From Polaromonas sp. (lineage in GTDB: Bacteria > Pseudomonadota > Gammaproteobacteria > Burkholderiales > Burkholderiaceae_C), in NCBI GenBank assembly GCA_013205645.1, contig JABMMH010000007.1:1-30210 (forward strand): 30,210 nucleotides of DNA, given 5' to 3'. Each line of letters opens with the position of its first letter. The stretch's first letter is position 1. Shown piece by piece: positions 7,270 through 15,260 of the stretch. A model generated the notes under the pieces. The model had not been told where the DNA came from. It saw only the letters and a program-made list of their open reading frames with translations, and made no database searches. A program made the translations under genes and the position numbers.

Positions 7270-8205
7270 ATGACTGTTTCGGCTGCGGCTTCATCTGAGA
7301 TGGCTTTTTTCAGCGAACTGGTGCGCTGTGGCGGTTTTTCGCTGGCGGCGCGCGAACTGGGCGTGACGACCGCCGCCATCAGCAAGCGGCTGGCGCACTT
7401 GGAAGAACGGCTTGGCGTGCGCTTGCTGAACCGCACCACGCGCCGCACCAGCTTGAGCGCCGAGGGCGAAATTTATCTGGCCCATGCGCGTCGCATTCTG
7501 GCCGACATCAGCGACATGGAGCAATTGGTGTCGCAGGCGCACGCCATGCCGCAAGGCCTGTTACGCATCAACGCCACGCCGGGGTTCGGGCGCAGCCATG
7601 TCGCGCCGCTGATTTCGCGCTTCGTCAAACTACATGCAGAAGTCCAGGTGCAACTGCAGTTGACGGTCGATCCGCCGAGCTTGGCCGAAGACGCGTTTGA
7701 TGTTTGCATTCGCTTTGGCGAGCCGCCTGACGCGCGCGTGATGGCCCGCAAGATCGCACCCAACCGGCGACTGCTATGCGCCTCACCGGCTTACTTGGCA
7801 GTGCACGGCGCGCCCAAGGTGCCGGGCGACCTGACGCGGCACAACTGTCTGGGCATCCGCCAAGGCGACGATGCCTATGGCAGCTGGCGGCTGACGTCAG
7901 GCAAGCGCACGGAAACCGTCAAGGTGCGCGGCAACCTCAGCACCACCGACGGCGAAATCGCCGTCGACTGGGCGCTGGACGGCCACGGCATCCTCATGCG
8001 TGCGGAATGGGACATCGCCAAATACGTCCGCAGCGGCCGTTTGGTACAGGTGCTGGAAGGCTATGAAACGCCGCCGGCCGACATCCATCTGGTCTATCCG
8101 CAACGGCTGCAAATGTCAGCAAGGTTGCGGGCTTTTGTGGATTTCAGCGCCAAACATTTTGAAAAATCATCGACGCTGGCGGCGGGGCTGGTCACACGTT
8201 GGTGA
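7270..8205 (+). CDS. LysR-family transcriptional regulator, probably of the ttu operon
   Basis: The protein has 311 residues. The winged helix-turn-helix lies at about residues 10-70 (FSLAARELGVTTAAISKRLA, then RLLNRTTRRTSLSAEG), followed by a substrate-binding domain with the segments LLRINATPGFGR and FDVCIRFGEPPDARV. It belongs to the DsdC/GcvA-like branch common near dehydrogenases. The ATG at 7270 was chosen because GGAG lies 6 bases upstream; a TTG at 7213 would overlap the operator-like palindromes. Divergent orientation to ttuC suggests it controls the tartrate operon. It meets another LysR gene tail to tail with 2 bases between the stop codons. Confidence 0.92.
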   Translation: MTVSAAASSEMAFFSELVRCGGFSLAARELGVTTAAISKRLAHLEERLGVRLLNRTTRRTSLSAEGEIYLAHARRILADISDMEQLVSQAHAMPQGLLRINATPGFGRSHVAPLISRFVKLHAEVQVQLQLTVDPPSLAEDAFDVCIRFGEPPDARVMARKIAPNRRLLCASPAYLAVHGAPKVPGDLTRHNCLGIRQGDDAYGSWRLTSGKRTETVKVRGNLSTTDGEIAVDWALDGHGILMRAEWDIAKYVRSGRLVQVLEGYETPPADIHLVYPQRLQMSARLRAFVDFSAKHFEKSSTLAAGLVTRW

Positions 8206-8207
8206 AC

Positions 8208-9110
8208 TCAAGCCGACTGACTCAGCGCCCATTCGCGCAAGGCCTCGGCGAACTCCAACACCGCCGGCGAGTTGTTGTCGGTGCGCCTTAGCAGGTAGAC
8301 ATCGCCGCTGACGCCGGCGGCCTGAAGTTCGCCTTTGAGCTGACACAGCACCACCGCGCCTTCGCGCAAGCGCACCAGTGACGCCGGCACCAAAGAGACA
8401 CCCAGGCCGGCCGCCACCAAGTTCAGCACGGCCGGAATCTCCACCACTTGCTGCACGATGCGTGGCGCAAAGCCCGCTTGCACGCAGGCGTCAAAAACAC
8501 TTTGCGCAAAGGCCGACGACTCCAGCCGCAAAAACACAAAGTCCTCGTGTTTGAGTTCCGCCAGACGAATCCGTTTGCGTCCAGCCAAGGCGTGGCCCAG
8601 CGGTAAGGCGCAGACCAGCGGGTCGCGCCAGAGCAGGGTCGACGCCAATTCGCCATCACTTGGCGCGCTGCGCGACACGCTCAGGTCCAGTTGCCCTTCA
8701 CGCAAAGCCTGCACATGGTCTGCCGGTCGCATTTCTTGCAGCACCACTTTGACACCGGGCCGGCGTTCGCGGAACTGCTTGATGAAACTCGGGAACGGTC
8801 CCAAAAAGTGTGACCCCGCCAAGCCGACCTGCACGCGTCCCTCGACCCCTTCGGCAACGCGCCGCACATGGCTGCGCGCGTCTTCAATGCGCTCAAGTAC
8901 AGCGCGCGCATGCGGCAGCAAGGCCTTGCCAGCTTCGCTGAGTTCAACGCTGCGGCTGGTCCGGTTGAACAGCCGCGCACCCAGCTCGGCCTCCAGATTG
9001 GCAATTTGATAACTCAAAGGCGGCTGCGAGACGTGCAGCTTTTGCGCCGCCCGGGTGAAGCTAAGCTCACTGGCCAGCACCGTGAAATAGCGCAACTGTC
9101 GAAGGTCCAT
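8208..9110 (-). CDS. LysR-family transcriptional regulator (CatR/BenM-like)
   Basis: The protein has 300 residues. The N-terminus MDLRQLRYFTVLASELSF with AAQKLHVSQPPLSYQIANLE is the classic LysR helix-turn-helix, and the effector domain begins at about residue 90 (VQVGLAGSHFLGPFP). The HVSQPPLS recognition helix is common in regulators of aromatic and dicarboxylate breakdown such as CatR, CatM and BenM. It is divergent from the maleate isomerase gene across 110 bases and is the obvious candidate to control that gene and the Bug and molybdenum hydroxylase genes after it. The inducer cannot be read from the sequence. Confidence 0.93.
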   Translation of the reverse strand: MDLRQLRYFTVLASELSFTRAAQKLHVSQPPLSYQIANLEAELGARLFNRTSRSVELSEAGKALLPHARAVLERIEDARSHVRRVAEGVEGRVQVGLAGSHFLGPFPSFIKQFRERRPGVKVVLQEMRPADHVQALREGQLDLSVSRSAPSDGELASTLLWRDPLVCALPLGHALAGRKRIRLAELKHEDFVFLRLESSAFAQSVFDACVQAGFAPRIVQQVVEIPAVLNLVAAGLGVSLVPASLVRLREGAVVLCQLKGELQAAGVSGDVYLLRRTDNNSPAVLEFAEALREWALSQSA

Positions 9111-9140
9111 GATTCATCCAATACGGGTATAGATCAATCC

Positions 9141-9168
9141 ATATTATGTATTTGCGCGTATCAATCAA
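9141..9168. promoter_or_regulatory. Divergent promoter region between LysR and maleate isomerase
   Basis: On the minus strand TTGATT (9163-9168) and TAATAT (9141-9146) are 16 bases apart, a plausible promoter for the LysR gene. On the plus strand TATTAT (9142-9147, 5 of 6) could be the -10 of the catabolic operon, with no recognisable -35, as is common for LysR-activated promoters. The two overlap, so LysR binding could control both. By-eye prediction. Confidence 0.35.
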
Positions 9169-9220
9169 GACGCCGAAGATCGGGCAACTTCAACACCCTG
9201 ACACCAACTGAAAGCAATGC

Positions 9221-9973
9221 ATGAGCCGTTCATACCGCGTGGGACTGATTGTTCCGAGTTCCAACACCACCATGGAAACCGAGATTCCAGCCATGCTGCA
9301 CGCCCGCGAATTGGTGCTGCCGGAGCGCTTCACCTTTCACTCCAGCCGCATGCGCATGAAGGAAGTCACCAAAGCCGAACTCGAAGCGATGGACCGCGAC
9401 TCTGACCGCTGCGCACTGGAACTCTCGGACGCCCGCATGGACACCATGGGCTACGCCTGCCTGGTGGCCATCATGAGCATGGGCAAGGGCTACCACCGCG
9501 AATCGCAACGCCGGCTGCAAGAAGTCACGGCCGCCAACGGCGGGCCGACCTCGGTCACCACCAGCGCCGGCGCTTTGGTCGAAGGCCTGCAAGCGCTGGG
9601 CGCCAAGCGCGTGTCGATCATTGCGCCTTACATGAAACCGCTGACGCGCTTGGTGATTGACTACCTTGAGCACGAAGGCATTGAAGTGGTCGACAGCATT
9701 TCGCTGGAAATCCCGAACAATTTGGAAGTCGGTGCACGTGACCCGAAAGCACCGGCCGAGCTGTACAAACAGCTCAATATCAAAGGCGTGGACGCCATCG
9801 TGGCCTCAGCCTGCGTGCAGATGCCGTCGCTGGCCGCCGTGCCGATGATCGAGCAAGCCAGCGGTCTGCCGGTGGTCTCTAGCGCGGTCTGCACCACTTG
9901 GGCCTTGCTTAAAAATCTCGGCTTAGAGCGCCGCGTGCCCAACGCCGGTACGCTACTCTCCGGCAAATATTAA
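9221..9973 (+). CDS. Maleate isomerase (maleate cis-trans isomerase, Asp/Glu racemase fold)
   Basis: The protein has 250 residues, the usual length. It starts with VGLIVPSSNTTMETEIPAML, the hallmark of maleate isomerases, followed by FTFHSSRMRMKEVT and DRDSDRCALELSDAR. The two catalytic cysteines of the family are present as Cys80 (GYACLVAIMS) and Cys198 (SACVQMPS). The enzyme turns maleate into fumarate without cofactor. It is the last step of nicotinate and related pyridine-ring catabolism (NicE in Pseudomonas putida), and also serves growth on maleate itself. The other nic genes (hydroxylase NicC, dioxygenase NicX, NicD, maleamate amidase NicF) are not in the window. It is followed after 42 bases by a Bug gene and then the IorAB-like genes, all co-directional. 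Confidence 0.93.
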   Translation: MSRSYRVGLIVPSSNTTMETEIPAMLHARELVLPERFTFHSSRMRMKEVTKAELEAMDRDSDRCALELSDARMDTMGYACLVAIMSMGKGYHRESQRRLQEVTAANGGPTSVTTSAGALVEGLQALGAKRVSIIAPYMKPLTRLVIDYLEHEGIEVVDSISLEIPNNLEVGARDPKAPAELYKQLNIKGVDAIVASACVQMPSLAAVPMIEQASGLPVVSSAVCTTWALLKNLGLERRVPNAGTLLSGKY

Positions 9974-10015
9974 AAATTTCAATCGCTTCCAAACAATTTC
10001 AAACGAGAGACAACC

Positions 10016-10993
10016 ATGACTCAAAAGAGACACTTCATTCGCCAGACCGCCTTGGCCGGCTGCGCCCTGCTGCTCAGCGGCGCCGTGATAGCGCAAGCGT
10101 ACCCAAGCCGCCCCATCACGCTGGTGGTGCCGAATCCACCCGGCGGCTTTGTCGATGCATCTGCCCGCCTGATCAGCGACCCGCTGTCGCGCGTGATGAG
10201 CCAAACCGTCATCGTAGACAACAAAGGCGGTGGTAGCGGCAACGTGGCTTACGGCCAAGTCGCCCGCGCCCGTCCTGACGGCTACACGCTGCTGACGTCA
10301 TACTCGGCGTACCACGTCGGCAACCCGGCGCTGTCGCAAAAGCTGCCTTGGGCACAAAAAGACCTGACGCCTGTGGCCCTCATCACCGTCGCCACCAACA
10401 TCATCGCCGTGCACCCGTCGGTGCCAGCCAACAACCTCAGTGAATTCATCGGCTACCTCAAAACCAACCCCGGCAAGCTGAGCTACGCCTCGCAAGGCAA
10501 TGGCTCGCTCTCGCACATTGGCACTGAGATGTTCAAGATGCAGACTGGCACCAGCATGGTTCACATTCCTTACCGTGGCTCTGGTCCAGCCGTGCAAGAC
10601 GTGTTGTCTGGCCAAGTGCAGGTCTTCATCAGCACGCCACCGTCTTTGATGAGCCATGTGCAAGTAGGAACGCTCAAGGGCTTGGCGGTGACCAGCAAAA
10701 CCCGTCACCCCGGCGTTCCAAAAGTGCCGACGACGACCGAAGCCGGCCTGAAAGGCTTTGAACTTGAAGCTTGGGTGGGCATCTTCGCGCCGGCGGGCAC
10801 GCCGCCTGACGTGGTTGCCAAACTGACGACCTCGATCAAGCAAGCGCTGGAATTGCCAGAAACTAAAACCCGCGCCAGCGCCGCCGGCATTGATCTGCGC
10901 TACCAGCCACCAGCAGAGTTGGACGCACTGGTGAAACGTGAAACCGAGTTCTGGGCCAAGACCATCAAGGCAGCCGGCATCACCGCAGACTGA
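10016..10993 (+). CDS. Tripartite tricarboxylate transporter substrate-binding protein (Bug family), copy 3
   Basis: The protein has 325 residues. A signal peptide ends near residue 28 (VIAQA before YPSRPITLVVPNPPGG). Bug features include NKGGGSGNVAYGQVARARPDG, HIPYRGSGPAVQDVLSGQVQ and PGVPKVPTTTEAGL. Its leader is unrelated to the shared leader of the two Bug genes in the ttu operon. Residues 13-16 read LAGC, which looks like a lipobox, but the later AQA/YPSRPI site is the usual Bug cleavage point. Between maleate isomerase and a molybdenum hydroxylase, it probably binds a dicarboxylate such as maleate or a ring acid; this is inference. No TctA/TctB genes are near. Confidence 0.92.
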   Translation: MTQKRHFIRQTALAGCALLLSGAVIAQAYPSRPITLVVPNPPGGFVDASARLISDPLSRVMSQTVIVDNKGGGSGNVAYGQVARARPDGYTLLTSYSAYHVGNPALSQKLPWAQKDLTPVALITVATNIIAVHPSVPANNLSEFIGYLKTNPGKLSYASQGNGSLSHIGTEMFKMQTGTSMVHIPYRGSGPAVQDVLSGQVQVFISTPPSLMSHVQVGTLKGLAVTSKTRHPGVPKVPTTTEAGLKGFELEAWVGIFAPAGTPPDVVAKLTTSIKQALELPETKTRASAAGIDLRYQPPAELDALVKRETEFWAKTIKAAGITAD

Positions 10994-11065
10994 GCCCATG
11001 ACGCCGAGGATAGATTCTTTTTTCAGGCCCCGCAAGACTTCATAAAAATTCAACAGGAGACAAAA

Positions 11066-11524
11066 ATGCCCCGCTACGCACTCATGGTCAACGGTAAAAA
11101 GCAAAATGTTGAGGCCGATGCCGACACGCCGCTTTTGTATGTATTGCGAGATAACCTAGCCCTCAACGGACCCAAGTTCGGTTGCGGTCTGGGTCAATGC
11201 GGGGCCTGCACGGTGCACGTCGACGGCGTGGCCACGCGCTCTTGCCTGTTGCCTGTCAGCGCGCTGGCCGGCAAGGCCGTGACAACGCTGGAAGGTCTGT
11301 TGGTGAATGGCCAGCCAGGCAAGCTGCAACAAGCTTTTATTGACGAGCAGGCCGTTCAGTGTGGCTACTGCATCAACGGCATGATCATGACCTCGGCGGC
11401 ATTGCTCAAAAGCACGCCGAACCCGAGTGAGGGCGAAATCAAGAGCGCTTTGGCTGGCAATCTTTGCCGCTGCGGCACGCATCAACGCATCTGCGCTGCT
11501 GTCAAACGCGCAGCAACGACCTAA
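11066..11524 (+). CDS. [2Fe-2S] subunit of an IorAB-type molybdenum hydroxylase
   Basis: The protein has 152 residues, the length of isoquinoline 1-oxidoreductase IorA. The first, plant-type cluster is bound by Cys40, Cys45, Cys48 and Cys60 (CGLGQCGAC). The second, helical-bundle cluster is bound by Cys99, Cys102, Cys134 and Cys136 (CGYC and CRC). It passes electrons from the molybdenum site of the partner subunit to an acceptor. AGGAGA precedes the ATG. It has no signal peptide, while the partner has a Tat signal, so it would have to leave the cell as a folded complex with it. The next gene starts 11 bases after its stop. NicA of nicotinate dehydrogenase is an equally close family. Confidence 0.95.
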   Translation: MPRYALMVNGKKQNVEADADTPLLYVLRDNLALNGPKFGCGLGQCGACTVHVDGVATRSCLLPVSALAGKAVTTLEGLLVNGQPGKLQQAFIDEQAVQCGYCINGMIMTSAALLKSTPNPSEGEIKSALAGNLCRCGTHQRICAAVKRAATT

Positions 11525-11535
11525 AGGAGCGCGAC

Positions 11536-13794
11536 ATGAACAACATCGCAATCAACGCACAGATCAGCCGCCGCAGCCTGTTGAAAGCGGGTGCCGGCGC
11601 ACTGATCGTCGGCTTCAGTGCCCACGCCACTTTGGCGCAGGCCAGCACCTCCGCCCTGCGCCCAGCCAAATCAGTCGCCAAAGATGTGGTCGATTCATTC
11701 TTGGTCATGGGTGCGGATGGAAAAATCACCATCTTCGTTGGCAAAGTCGACCTCGGCACCGGCACCAAAACTGCGCTGGCCCAAATGGCTGCTGACGAAC
11801 TCGATGTCGCTTTTGAGCGCATTGACATGGTCATGGGCGACACCGCCACCACCCCCGACCAATGGATCACCGGTGCCAATTTGACGATTGCCCAAGGCGG
11901 CGGCGAATTGCGCCGCGCCTGCGCCACCGCCCGCGCCGCATTGTTGGCGCGTGCCGCAACACAACTGAACGTTGCCGTGTCGGAGCTGAGCGTGAGCCAA
12001 GGCTTGGTAAGCGTCAAGGCGAATCCGGCCAAGAACATCTCTTACAGCGCGTTGATGCAAGCTTCGACTGCTTTTGATTTGAAGATCGACCCCAAGGCAG
12101 CGCTCAAACCAGCTTCCGAATACCGGGTCGTCGGTCTGTCGATCCCGCGCGTCGACATTCCGGCCAAAGTCGCAGCTACTTTCCCGTACGTGCATGACCT
12201 GCGCCTGCCCGGCATGCTGCACGCCCGCGTGATCCGGCCCGAAGACGCCGGCGCCAAGCTGCTGACTGTCGACGACAGCGCGGCACGCAAGATCAGCGGT
12301 TTCATTCAGACCGTGCGCAAAGGCAACTTCTTGGCTGTCATCGCGAAAACCGAGTGGGCTGCCGTCAAAGCGGCGCGCGCGCTCAAGCCGAGTTGGTCGG
12401 CCGGCACCGGCCTGCCCGATCAAGCCACTGTTTTTGATTACTGGCGTGCACAACCCTTGGCCAAGGAAGAGGCGACACAAAAAGTCGGCGACGCCCCTGC
12501 CGCCCTGAGCACCAGCGTGCGCAAGGTCAAGGCCAGTTACGAGTTTGCGGTGCAAACCCACGCCTCCATCGGCCCGTCATGCGCCGTGGCCGACTTCAGC
12601 GCCGGCAAGCTGGTGGTTTGGTCGCCGTCACAGGCGACCCACTCAATGCAAAGCGAGCTGGCCAGCGTCACCGGTCTGCCCTTCGACAGCGTGCGCGTGG
12701 TCTACCTCGACGGCTCTGGCTGCTATGGTCGTAACGGCCACGAAGACGCCACTGCAGATGCGGCCTTGATTGCCACCCTGATTGGCAAGCCGGTGCGGGT
12801 GCAGTGGATGCGTGACGACGAAACTGCACGTGCGCCCAAAAGCCCGCCCAGAGCGATCGACATGGAAGGCGGTTTTGACGCCAGCGGCCAGTTGCAGGCT
12901 TGGTCGGCAGACTTTCACATCGCCGTCAACCACATCGTGGCTTTCAAACCGCTGGATTTCCCGCTGCTGGCGGCGACCGATGTGGGCTTGCCCAAGCCCG
13001 GCAATTGGGTCGGCTTTTTGTTCCAAAATGCAGGCGCGCCGTACGCGGTGCCCAACATTCGCGTCAACACGCGTCACATCGCCGAGACGTTTTTTCGTTC
13101 GGCTCACCTGCGCAGTCCGGGCCGGATCGAGAACTCCTTTGCCAATGAGTCCTTCATGGACGAGCTGGCCGCTGAGGCCAAGACCGACCCGGCCGAGTTC
13201 AGGCTCCAGTACCTCAAAGACCCGCGCGGCATCGCAGTGATCGAAGCGGTCATGAAGCGCGCTCAATGGGCCAAACGGGTGGGCACAAACCGAGCCGGTC
13301 AGTCAGGTGACAAAGTCAGCGGACGCGGCATCTCGTATGTCCGCTACAACAACACCACCACCTACGTGGCGGCTGTGGCCGAGGTCGAAGTCGACCGCAA
13401 AACCGGCGACGTGCAGGTCACGCGCGTGTGCGTGGCCCATGACTGCGGTCAGATCATCAACCCCGACGGCTTGGCGAACCAGATCGAAGGCGGCGTCATC
13501 CAGACCGTCAGCCGGACCCTGATGGAGCAAGTGCAGTGGGACCGTAAAAAGGTCACCAGCGTGGACTGGAACAGCTACCCGATCCTGCGCTTTCCAGCCG
13601 TGCCGAAGGTGGAGGTCGACATGATCAACCGTCCTGGCGAACCCTCTTGGGGCGCGGGCGAGCCGACCGCCACGGTGATTCCGGCCGCAGTGGCCAACGC
13701 CATTCATGACGCGATCGGGGCCCGACTCCGGTCGATTCCGATCACGCCGGACAAGGTGCTGGCGGCGCTGGCCAGTCTGAACAAAAAAGCCTGA
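11536..13794 (+). CDS. Molybdopterin-binding subunit of an IorB-type hydroxylase, Tat-exported
   Basis: The protein has 752 residues. The start at 11536 is set by AAAGGAG seven bases upstream and puts the Tat signal ISRRSLLKAGAGALIVGF at residues 10-27; the longer frame from 11464 would bury it. GSGCYGRNGHED is typical of the isoquinoline 1-oxidoreductase IorB family, and GAGEPT near the end holds the catalytic Glu709. Such enzymes hydroxylate N-heteroaromatic rings or aldehydes with water. Unlike NicB of Pseudomonas putida there is no C-terminal cytochrome c part and no CXXCH motif, so the electron acceptor is unknown. The link to maleate isomerase hints at a pyridine-type acid as substrate, but no ring-cleavage gene is in view. 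Length is close to that of IorB (about 780). Confidence 0.93.
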   Translation: MNNIAINAQISRRSLLKAGAGALIVGFSAHATLAQASTSALRPAKSVAKDVVDSFLVMGADGKITIFVGKVDLGTGTKTALAQMAADELDVAFERIDMVMGDTATTPDQWITGANLTIAQGGGELRRACATARAALLARAATQLNVAVSELSVSQGLVSVKANPAKNISYSALMQASTAFDLKIDPKAALKPASEYRVVGLSIPRVDIPAKVAATFPYVHDLRLPGMLHARVIRPEDAGAKLLTVDDSAARKISGFIQTVRKGNFLAVIAKTEWAAVKAARALKPSWSAGTGLPDQATVFDYWRAQPLAKEEATQKVGDAPAALSTSVRKVKASYEFAVQTHASIGPSCAVADFSAGKLVVWSPSQATHSMQSELASVTGLPFDSVRVVYLDGSGCYGRNGHEDATADAALIATLIGKPVRVQWMRDDETARAPKSPPRAIDMEGGFDASGQLQAWSADFHIAVNHIVAFKPLDFPLLAATDVGLPKPGNWVGFLFQNAGAPYAVPNIRVNTRHIAETFFRSAHLRSPGRIENSFANESFMDELAAEAKTDPAEFRLQYLKDPRGIAVIEAVMKRAQWAKRVGTNRAGQSGDKVSGRGISYVRYNNTTTYVAAVAEVEVDRKTGDVQVTRVCVAHDCGQIINPDGLANQIEGGVIQTVSRTLMEQVQWDRKKVTSVDWNSYPILRFPAVPKVEVDMINRPGEPSWGAGEPTATVIPAAVANAIHDAIGARLRSIPITPDKVLAALASLNKKA

Positions 13795-13814
13795 CGAAAG
13801 CCTGGAAAATCTGA

Positions 13815-15014
13815 TCAGCGCACCGACGCACCACCTTCGAACCAGCGGCCCACCAAGGCTCGCTCGTCGTCGGTGATGCCGGTGGCGTTGTTCATCGGCA
13901 TGATCTTGCTGACCACCACCTGCTGGTAAATCGCTTGCGCGTGCAATTGCACAGCCTCAGGCGAATCAACGCGCAGGTTCTTCATCTGAACCTGTTCGCC
14001 GTGGCACATGTAGCAGCGTTGCGCCAGCACCGGCTGAACCGTCTGGTAGCTGACCACCGCGGGCAACGCCGTTGCCGCCGCACGCGGTGCCGGCTTGAGC
14101 CAAACGATGGTGGCTAAAATCATGGCCACACCGACCAGCGCATAGGCCAGTGGGTTGCCGTTGCGACCGAGCTTGTAGCCATGGCGCAGCACAAAGAATT
14201 GACGAATCGCCGCGCCGGCGAACATCATCAAAATCAGCACCAGCCAATTTTTTGGATGGCTCCAGGTGAAGCTGTAATGGTTGCTGAGCATGGCGAACAG
14301 CACTGGCAGCGTGAAGTAGGTGTTGTGCACACTGCGTTGCTTGCCGCGCTGGCCGTGCACCGGGTCGACCGGCTCACCCGCCTTGATGCAGGCCACCACC
14401 GTGCGCTGGCCGGGAATGATCCAGAAAAACACATTGGCGCTCATGGCCGTGGCCATCATGGCGCCGACCAGCAAGAAAGCCGCGCGCCCGGCAAACAAAT
14501 GGCAAGCCAACCAAGAGGCCGCGCACACCAGCAACAGCACGCCCACACCAACCAACGCGTCTGCATTTTTGCGCTGGCCCATGACGCGGCAAATACCGTC
14601 GTACAGCAGCCAAAAAATAACAAGAAATGAAAGCGCCGCTGCACCGGCTGCCACCGGAGACCAATCCATCAGCGATTTGTCAATCAGGTAGGTGCTGGCC
14701 TGCCACAGATAAGACAGCGTGAACAGCGCGATGCCGGTGAGCCAGGTGCTGTAGGCCTCCCAGTAAAACCAGTGCAAATGCGCCGGCATCTGCGGCGGCT
14801 TGACGGCGAACTTGACCGGGTGGTAAAAACCGCCGCCATGCACCGCCCAGAGCTCACCGCTGACGCCCTGCTTTTTCAGGTCTTCGTCCACTGGCGGTGT
14901 CAGGCTGGAGTCTAAAAAGACGAAATAAAAGGAGGAGCCAATCCAAGCGATGGCGGTGATCACGTGGACCCAACGCAGCAGCAGGTTGGCCCAGTCGAGA
15001 AGATAAGTTTCCAT
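13815..15014 (-). CDS. puuD: Membrane-bound urate hydroxylase PuuD with cytochrome c domain
   Basis: The protein has 399 residues. The N-terminal part is a multi-helix membrane domain (DUF989 type) starting at about residue 12 with LRWVHVITAIAWIGSSFYFV and including NVFFWIIPGQR, HNTYFTLPVLFAMLSNHY and the His-rich HLHWFYWEAYSTW. A single class I cytochrome c domain follows, with CYMCH at residues 334-338 and an axial Met likely in SKIMPMNN. PuuD oxidises urate to 5-hydroxyisourate and hands electrons to the respiratory chain through its heme. It continues the pathway begun by XdhB at the left edge. The gene is convergent with the IorB-like gene (20 bases apart), so it is not part of that operon. 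The second half of the pathway is not in the window. Confidence 0.94.
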   Translation of the reverse strand: METYLLDWANLLLRWVHVITAIAWIGSSFYFVFLDSSLTPPVDEDLKKQGVSGELWAVHGGGFYHPVKFAVKPPQMPAHLHWFYWEAYSTWLTGIALFTLSYLWQASTYLIDKSLMDWSPVAAGAAALSFLVIFWLLYDGICRVMGQRKNADALVGVGVLLLVCAASWLACHLFAGRAAFLLVGAMMATAMSANVFFWIIPGQRTVVACIKAGEPVDPVHGQRGKQRSVHNTYFTLPVLFAMLSNHYSFTWSHPKNWLVLILMMFAGAAIRQFFVLRHGYKLGRNGNPLAYALVGVAMILATIVWLKPAPRAAATALPAVVSYQTVQPVLAQRCYMCHGEQVQMKNLRVDSPEAVQLHAQAIYQQVVVSKIMPMNNATGITDDERALVGRWFEGGASVR

Positions 15015-15169
15015 GGTGTTGATCTAGCAATCACCATGCCTTGGCTGCGAAACGACGTCGCACCAACCAGACATGGCTGTCGGTCTGCTCACCACTGCGG
15101 GCGCTGTAAGCAGCATGGACCGCGACACTGGAATGGATTCCGGCTCCGCTGCGGTCTTGCGAGATGGAG

Positions 15170-15177
15170 TGTATACA
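15170..15177. promoter_or_regulatory. Palindrome TGTATACA upstream of puuD, possible regulator site
   Basis: The 246 bases between puuD and the DUF535 gene contain the perfect octamer palindrome TGTATACA, flanked by AT-rich sequence. GntR-type regulators often bind TGTATACA-like sites, so this may control puuD; no regulator of that family is in view. The same spacer holds CTACGTAG (15192-15199), two ACATGT sites and GTACGTAC (15263-15270). No convincing -35/-10 pair was found for either gene. Confidence 0.3.
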
Positions 15178-15260
15178 AAATTCACATCTTCCTACGTAGA
15201 ACCCACGTCGAAAAGATGAGCTTCACACCCGAAAATTACATGTCTATTTGGTAAAGTTAC

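Noticed and set aside
10016..10110. Lipoprotein call for Bug copy 3 based on LAGC at residues 13-16
   Set aside because: The hydrophobic stretch continues past the Cys and ends at the standard Bug site before YPSRPI, so ordinary cleavage is more likely.
10298..12561. Open frames of 268 and 288 residues on the minus strand (10298-11104 and 11695-12561)
   Set aside because: They are shadows of the Bug and IorB-like genes, which have clear motifs and ribosome binding sites.
11066..13794. Calling the two-subunit enzyme nicotinate dehydrogenase NicAB
   Set aside because: The large subunit lacks the C-terminal cytochrome c part and any CXXCH motif, and no other nic genes except a maleate isomerase are present; length and motifs fit the broader IorAB family.
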